A stretch of 64,000 bases of DNA from NCBI GenBank assembly GCA_002373675.1, contig DFLF01000002.1:44916-108915 (forward strand), in the 5' to 3' direction. Numbering within the stretch: position 1 is the first letter of the stretch; every line of letters starts with the position of its first letter. The position numbers and the translations under genes are program-made. The notes under the pieces were generated by a model. The model saw only the letters and a program-made list of their open reading frames with translations. It was not told the DNA's origin and did not search any database. Source of the stretch: Pseudobutyrivibrio sp. UBA3626 (GTDB taxonomy: Bacteria; Bacillota; Clostridia; Lachnospirales; Lachnospiraceae). Of this stretch, positions 59,285-64,000 are shown in pieces.

Positions 59285-61171
59285 ATGGTAATTCAAAAAA
59301 TTTTATTTCCAAGAGAAGAAGTGTGTAATGAATGGGAGATGTTTTTTCACAGCAAAGAGATTAAGAAAGCATGTCCTGTAAAGATAACGACGAGAAGATT
59401 TGAAAGACCGGAGGGGGCGCTTCTTCAGAAGAGAAATAAGCTATATGATAAGCGCTATAAGAAAGGAGCATTTACTATTCCAAAGGGTGACAAGGTATCC
59501 TTTCAGTCTTACTTTAACGCTTTTTCAATAGAAAAATGGAGAAAGTATACATTTATTGAAGATTTAACATTGCATCTTCAACTAGAAGGCAATGTTAAGA
59601 TTAAAGCATTTAATGCTGTCGGTAATGCTTATCACGAGGGTGAACCAACAGATGATACTAAGGATAGATACTATTTCAAAAAGGCAGTGCGTAGAGAGAT
59701 TGATGTTAATGTCACAAAGTGCGAAGATGGTGTTAATGTCGAATTTCCAAATTTAGACTATAAAGGAATAATTTATATTAAAATCGAAGCTCTAGAAGAT
59801 GTTACATTCTATGGCGGCGAATATATTACTAGTACTGCAAAGCAAAATGATGTTAATCTTGCCCTGTGTATATGTACATTTAAGAGAGAAGAGTTCGTTA
59901 CAAGAAATGTTAATCAGGTGATTAATGGTATTATTAACAATTCTAAGTCTGTTATGAAAGACAATGTAGAGGTGTTTGTGTCAGACAATGGTCAGACTTT
60001 GCCGAATGATACCTTCAAGTGTGATAAGGTGCACTTATATCCTAATAGAAATGTAGGTGGAGCAGGTGGATTTACACGTGATATGATTGAGGCTGTGTTA
60101 TATCGAAAGAATCATAACCTTAGTCATGTAATACTTATGGATGACGATATAGTATTAGATTCAGAAGTTCTAGAGAGAACTTTCCTCTTCCTCAAATATT
60201 TAAGGCAGGATTATTCGAAGGCAATGATAGGTGGAGAATTGTTTGAATTAGATAGAAGATATCTTCAATTCGAAGCAGGTGCTGCTTATAGACAGGTAGT
60301 AATTCAGTCCTATAATCAGATATGGGATATGAGAAATCCCGATGCAGTTGCGGCTAATGAAGTTGAGAATCCAATGAATTTCAACGGTTGGTGGTATTGC
60401 TGTATTCCTGTGAGTTATGTAAGAGAGGATAATCTTCCACTTCCTGTATTTATTCATAGAGATGATGTGGAATATGGTATGAGAAATGAAGAGAATGGAA
60501 CAATTCTTCTTAATGGAATTAGTGTATGGCATCCCCAGGGACCAGGCAAAGCATCTACAGCTATGAATTATTATGATGTAAGAAATGACCTTATCTGTAT
60601 GTGTGATAAAAAAGATGCGCCAAGTGCCACAGAAGTTATGAATCATATTACAAGAGGTGTAATTGGTAATATGTTAAGATACAGATATCAGGTTATAGAC
60701 TGCATATTCTATGCCTTGAAGGATTATTATAAAGGGCCTGATTACTTTATGCGACTTGATCCCATAGAGAATCACAAGGAACTTGCACGTTTTAACTACG
60801 AATTTACCGAGCCTAAGGGTATAGATTTATCTAAGATGAAGGATGAGAAGGCAAAAGATTTGCCTAATGATATATATCTTAAATCCGCACTGTGCTGGTT
60901 GCTTCCATCAAGAGATTATACAAGAATATGCTCTCTAGAGGATGTAGGACTAGCATATAGAGCCAGACATGTATATCTATATGACGAGAATCGTAAAGCA
61001 GGATTTATGACAACTAAAAGTTATAAAGAAGCATTTAGAATATTTAAGAACTATATTAAGGTGATGCTGCTTATTGCACTTAAGCATGAACGTGTGACAA
61101 GACAGTGGGCTGATAGAAAGAAGGAGTATACATCACTTTCTTTCTGGGAGAAATATCTGGAGTTAAAGTAA
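59285..61171 (+). CDS. GlfT2-like glycosyltransferase
   Basis: A 628-residue protein close in length and plan to the mycobacterial galactofuranosyltransferase GlfT2: an N-terminal beta-rich domain (about 1-190), a GT-A domain with NVGGAGGF (256-263), metal motif DDD (286-288), the acceptor residues DDVE (393-396) and the histidine in VWHPQGPG, then a helical C-terminal domain. A galactofuranose or rhamnose polymer is likely, but no glf (UDP-galactopyranose mutase) gene is in view. AAGGAGTAAC selects ATG 59285 although the frame begins earlier. Confidence 0.9.
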   Translation: MVIQKILFPREEVCNEWEMFFHSKEIKKACPVKITTRRFERPEGALLQKRNKLYDKRYKKGAFTIPKGDKVSFQSYFNAFSIEKWRKYTFIEDLTLHLQLEGNVKIKAFNAVGNAYHEGEPTDDTKDRYYFKKAVRREIDVNVTKCEDGVNVEFPNLDYKGIIYIKIEALEDVTFYGGEYITSTAKQNDVNLALCICTFKREEFVTRNVNQVINGIINNSKSVMKDNVEVFVSDNGQTLPNDTFKCDKVHLYPNRNVGGAGGFTRDMIEAVLYRKNHNLSHVILMDDDIVLDSEVLERTFLFLKYLRQDYSKAMIGGELFELDRRYLQFEAGAAYRQVVIQSYNQIWDMRNPDAVAANEVENPMNFNGWWYCCIPVSYVREDNLPLPVFIHRDDVEYGMRNEENGTILLNGISVWHPQGPGKASTAMNYYDVRNDLICMCDKKDAPSATEVMNHITRGVIGNMLRYRYQVIDCIFYALKDYYKGPDYFMRLDPIENHKELARFNYEFTEPKGIDLSKMKDEKAKDLPNDIYLKSALCWLLPSRDYTRICSLEDVGLAYRARHVYLYDENRKAGFMTTKSYKEAFRIFKNYIKVMLLIALKHERVTRQWADRKKEYTSLSFWEKYLELK

Positions 61172-61175
61172 GTTA

Positions 61176-62756
61176 ATGATAATACAGAAACTTTTAGCAC
61201 CAAGTAATAACTTAAAATCTCTCTATATTAAGGAACTTGATGAGTTAAAACGATGGAAGGATGCAATTGATGAATGTAATGCTAATATTACATTCCCAAT
61301 AAGCCTTAATAAAGGGGATATTATATCTTTTGAAACTTATATTAATGCCTTTCCTATAGAGAAGTGGTATAGCTATACAAAGGCAAAAAATGTTCAAATT
61401 GTTATAAGAACTTCAGAAAAGGTAAATATTCAAGTATATAACTCCACGGGAGTATATGAAAGGGATAGCAATAATAGGTTTTCTGGAAAAAGAAAGATTG
61501 ATACAGATATTAAGTGTATAGAATATGATGAGTACAAAGAATATACCATAAATTTAAAAGAGAAGAATCTCTCTGGTGTTATATATCCCATAATAGAAGC
61601 TATGACAGATTGTGTGCTGTTGGGCGGAGAGTACACTTCAGGTACGCCTGAAGGCGCATCTAAATGCAGAATATGTTATATAGTCAGTTATAATAGAGAT
61701 GCCAATACTACAAGAAGTAATATAAATGCCATTATAAACAATCCTTTATATGATGGAGAGCACATTGTTGTATGTGATATGACAGGAGAATTATCTAGTG
61801 ATGTTTTCATAGATAATTCACATGAATGTAGTAAAATAATTCAAATTCCTACATCTAAGAATCCAGGGGATAGCTATAACGCTGCAATTTCCTATATTAA
61901 TAGTGAGGCTGGTGAAGAATATACACATGGGATTGTAGTTGATTCTACAGTGCTTGTTGATGAAATAATACTTGATAGATTGGTTTCATTTATCTCTCTT
62001 CTCGATGATGTAAGGTCTGACATGATAATTCAGGGAGATTTAATAAAAGATAATTATTTACTAGATTCTTCTGGGTACATTATTAAGGATAATAAGCCAG
62101 ATGTCAGATATAATAATTTTGATTTGAGAGAGCCTTCGGATTTTATAATATCAAGTACGTGTGAAGAGATTGATTTCTTTAAGTTTGGAGTTCTATGCCT
62201 GCCACTTAAATGCTTTAAGGCTTTTAATCAAGATTTGAGAACTAATGTAGAGTTATACTGTTATCTCCATAATGATAATCTAAAAGTAACTAATTTGAAT
62301 GGCTTTTTTGGAAGATTATGCAATAAAGAATCAAGGCGAATTATATGGGATTATTATTATAAATATAGAGATTACTATATTGCTATTGTAGATAGTGAAT
62401 TTGAATTAGATAAAACGGAATATAGATTGTTTGTTGAGAAAGAAGTGAAGACTCAGCGAAAAAAGGGTAATATTGAAGCGGCATTTGCTATAATAGAAGC
62501 AGCGAATGATTTTCTTAACGGACCAGAAGGATTAGATGACGAGTATTGTCTTGAAGAAATAAATGAAAGATTAATATATTTATCTGGAAGATTTAACGAT
62601 AGTGTTACAGGAAGAAAAAATGTGATTAGAGATAGAATAGAACTTAGAAAGAATTATGACAAGTTATGTCTGAAAATTGACCATAGTTATGATATGATTA
62701 TGGAGAAATGGACAGAACATAAGAGGAAGGTAGACAATGAACGAGAACAACAATAA
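61176..62756 (+). CDS. Degenerate paralog of the GlfT2-like transferase
   Basis: A 526-residue protein. Its first 170 residues share the plan of the preceding protein (MIIQKLL, LNKGDIISFETYINAFPIEKW against KGDKVSFQSYFNAFSIEKW, then LLGGEYTSGT against FYGGEYITST). In the GT-A part the catalytic motifs are gone: the DDD position reads VVDSTVL and the GGAGGF loop reads NPGDSYN. Its sequence is AT-richer. It is intact as a reading frame, so it may be a non-catalytic partner. It starts five bases after the upstream stop without a good ribosome binding site and overlaps ftsH by 20 bases. Confidence 0.8.
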   Translation: MIIQKLLAPSNNLKSLYIKELDELKRWKDAIDECNANITFPISLNKGDIISFETYINAFPIEKWYSYTKAKNVQIVIRTSEKVNIQVYNSTGVYERDSNNRFSGKRKIDTDIKCIEYDEYKEYTINLKEKNLSGVIYPIIEAMTDCVLLGGEYTSGTPEGASKCRICYIVSYNRDANTTRSNINAIINNPLYDGEHIVVCDMTGELSSDVFIDNSHECSKIIQIPTSKNPGDSYNAAISYINSEAGEEYTHGIVVDSTVLVDEIILDRLVSFISLLDDVRSDMIIQGDLIKDNYLLDSSGYIIKDNKPDVRYNNFDLREPSDFIISSTCEEIDFFKFGVLCLPLKCFKAFNQDLRTNVELYCYLHNDNLKVTNLNGFFGRLCNKESRRIIWDYYYKYRDYYIAIVDSEFELDKTEYRLFVEKEVKTQRKKGNIEAAFAIIEAANDFLNGPEGLDDEYCLEEINERLIYLSGRFNDSVTGRKNVIRDRIELRKNYDKLCLKIDHSYDMIMEKWTEHKRKVDNEREQQ

Positions 62757-64000
62757 TAATGGACCTGGAAATAATAACAACAATAAGAATAATAACAGAA
62801 CTCCAATATATGCATTTATAGTATTTGCTTTAATTGCGCTTTTTGTCACAAGCCTTATTTATACAAGAACCGGTTCTTCTTCTAAAGAAGAAATCTCATA
62901 TACTCAATTTGTGAATCTGGTTGAGTCAGATCAGGTTAAGGAAGCGGAATTTGAGGATGATAAGATTAATATTACATTAAAAGATGACGCGACTTTTGAA
63001 GGTTCTGATGATATGAAGAAAACTCAGGACTACTATAAAGAGAAGACAGGAAAGAAACTGGATGTAAAATACTATACAGTATATGTCAAAGACGATCAGT
63101 TGGTGGCAGATCTTAAGGCTCATGGAGTAGATATTAAAGGAAAAGCTCAAAGCTCTACAGCCAGTATAATTCTTAATATATTAAGCTGGATTATTCCAAT
63201 TGTCTTGATATGGGTGCTTATGAGTTTCGCCATGAAGAAGATGGGAGGCTCAGGAGCATTTGGAGTTGGAAAGAGCAATGCCAAGGTATATGTTGAGAAG
63301 AGTACAGGTGTGACTTTCAAAGACGTGGCTGGACAGGATGAGGCAAAGGAGTCCCTTGAGGAAGTTGTCGACTTTCTGCACAATCCTAAGAAGTATACAG
63401 ATATCGGAGCTAAGCTGCCTAAGGGTGCACTCCTTGTAGGACCACCTGGTACTGGTAAGACATTACTTGCTAAGGCTGTAGCCGGTGAAGCCGGTGTGCC
63501 ATTTTTCTCTCTTGCCGGTTCTGATTTCGTGGAAATGTTCGTTGGTGTTGGAGCATCGCGTGTAAGGGATTTGTTCAAAGAAGCAAATAAGTCGGCACCA
63601 TGTATAATATTTATTGATGAGATTGATGCTATAGGTAAGAGCCGTGATAGTAGATATGGCGGTGGTAATGATGAGCGTGAACAAACATTAAACCAGCTTC
63701 TGGCTGAAATGGATGGATTTGATTCATCGAAAGGTCTTCTTATATTGGCAGCAACTAATAGACCGGAAGTTCTAGATAAAGCCCTTCTAAGACCAGGTCG
63801 TTTCGATAGAAGAATTATTGTTGACAGACCAGACTTAAAAGGAAGGCTAGAGACACTTAAGGTTCACTCACACGACGTTAATCTTGATGAGACGGTAGAT
63901 CTTGATGCCATAGCACTTGCTTCAGCAGGTCTTGTGGGCTCTGACCTTGCTAATATTATTAATGAGGCTGCGATTATTGCTGTTAAGAATAATAGAAATA
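62737..64000 (+). CDS. ftsH: ATP-dependent membrane protease FtsH (3' end outside window)
   Basis: The first 421 residues of FtsH, a hexameric membrane AAA+ zinc protease. An Asn-rich start (residues 2-20, mostly N with G/P/K), a membrane segment (about 24-42), an extracytoplasmic domain, a second membrane segment (about 148-166), then the AAA domain: Walker A GPPGTGKT, Walker B IIFIDEIDAIG and NRPEVLDKALLRPGRFDRR. The HExxH protease site would lie beyond the window. AGAGGAAGG precedes ATG 62737, which lies inside the upstream gene. It may be transcribed with the polysaccharide genes. Confidence 0.97.
   Translation, partial: MNENNNNNGPGNNNNNKNNNRTPIYAFIVFALIALFVTSLIYTRTGSSSKEEISYTQFVNLVESDQVKEAEFEDDKINITLKDDATFEGSDDMKKTQDYYKEKTGKKLDVKYYTVYVKDDQLVADLKAHGVDIKGKAQSSTASIILNILSWIIPIVLIWVLMSFAMKKMGGSGAFGVGKSNAKVYVEKSTGVTFKDVAGQDEAKESLEEVVDFLHNPKKYTDIGAKLPKGALLVGPPGTGKTLLAKAVAGEAGVPFFSLAGSDFVEMFVGVGASRVRDLFKEANKSAPCIIFIDEIDAIGKSRDSRYGGGNDEREQTLNQLLAEMDGFDSSKGLLILAATNRPEVLDKALLRPGRFDRRIIVDRPDLKGRLETLKVHSHDVNLDETVDLDAIALASAGLVGSDLANIINEAAIIAVKNNRN

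Overview
The window is AT-rich and reads as a chromosomal segment of a low-GC Gram-positive bacterium, most likely a member of the Clostridia close to Lachnospiraceae. Supporting signs are the S10-spc-alpha ribosomal cluster in Firmicutes order, strong AGGAGG ribosome binding sites, zinc-type S14 and L36, a long L17 with an internal insertion, a long-form ribosome hibernation factor, and CdaA/CdaR. I cannot name the genus from sequence alone. There are no tRNA or rRNA genes and no CRISPR array.

Region 1 (1-16.3 kb): a long structured leader, then rpsJ-rplC-rplD-rplW-rplB-rpsS-rplV-rpsC-rplP-rpmC-rpsQ-rplN-rplX-rplE-rpsN-rpsH-rplF-rplR-rpsE-rpmD-rplO-secY-adk, a small KOW-like gene, infA, rpmJ-rpsM-rpsK-rpsD-rpoA-rplQ. 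Several gaps, which are normally only a few bases in this operon, carry 70-340 bases of stable hairpins. Four of them share one element: a hairpin whose stem contains CGAG opposite CGAG (tandem G.A pairs), with base-pair covariation between copies and one copy inverted. I regard this as the best candidate for an undescribed element. The map gene usually found next to adk is missing.

Region 2 (16.3-27.7 kb): genes separating rplQ from the ecf genes that follow it in many Firmicutes. They are murI, a cation/proton antiporter, a DUF975 membrane protein, a PD-(D/E)XK-like protein, DegV, a WYL regulator, a TPR-like protein, a VanW-family protein, an AIR-synthase-like protein, an Lrp-type regulator with an aminotransferase, and trmL.

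Region 3 (27.7-37.7 kb): ecfA1-ecfA2-ecfT (vitamin/cobalt-type ECF transporter core) and truA, then a three-gene phosphorelay (receiver, Hpt, hybrid kinase) whose kinase is cut off inside a second receiver domain, a DUF975-CmpB fusion protein, and a metallophosphoesterase.

Region 4 (37.7-40.8 kb): iron alcohol dehydrogenase, a REP-associated tyrosine transposase (RAYT) bracketed by inverted copies of a GGACGGTCC palindrome, and an SDR oxidoreductase. The palindromes supply the stop codons of all three genes.

Region 5 (40.8-51.6 kb): hpf, an HTH-TPR regulator, ddl, murF, plsC, two membrane proteins, cdaA-cdaR (c-di-AMP synthesis), a divergent HPr, and leuA.

Region 6 (51.6-64 kb): a cell-surface polysaccharide locus with rfbD, rfbB, several GT2 glycosyltransferases, a flippase, a GlfT2-like transferase and a second protein of the same architecture that has lost its catalytic acids. 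A roughly 260-base imperfect palindrome with a branched apex sits between rfbB and the next gene. ftsH starts at the end and runs out of the window.

Promoters outside the ribosomal genes are repeatedly of the extended -10 type (TGnTATAAT), and at least two appear to use part of the preceding terminator hairpin as their -35 box.
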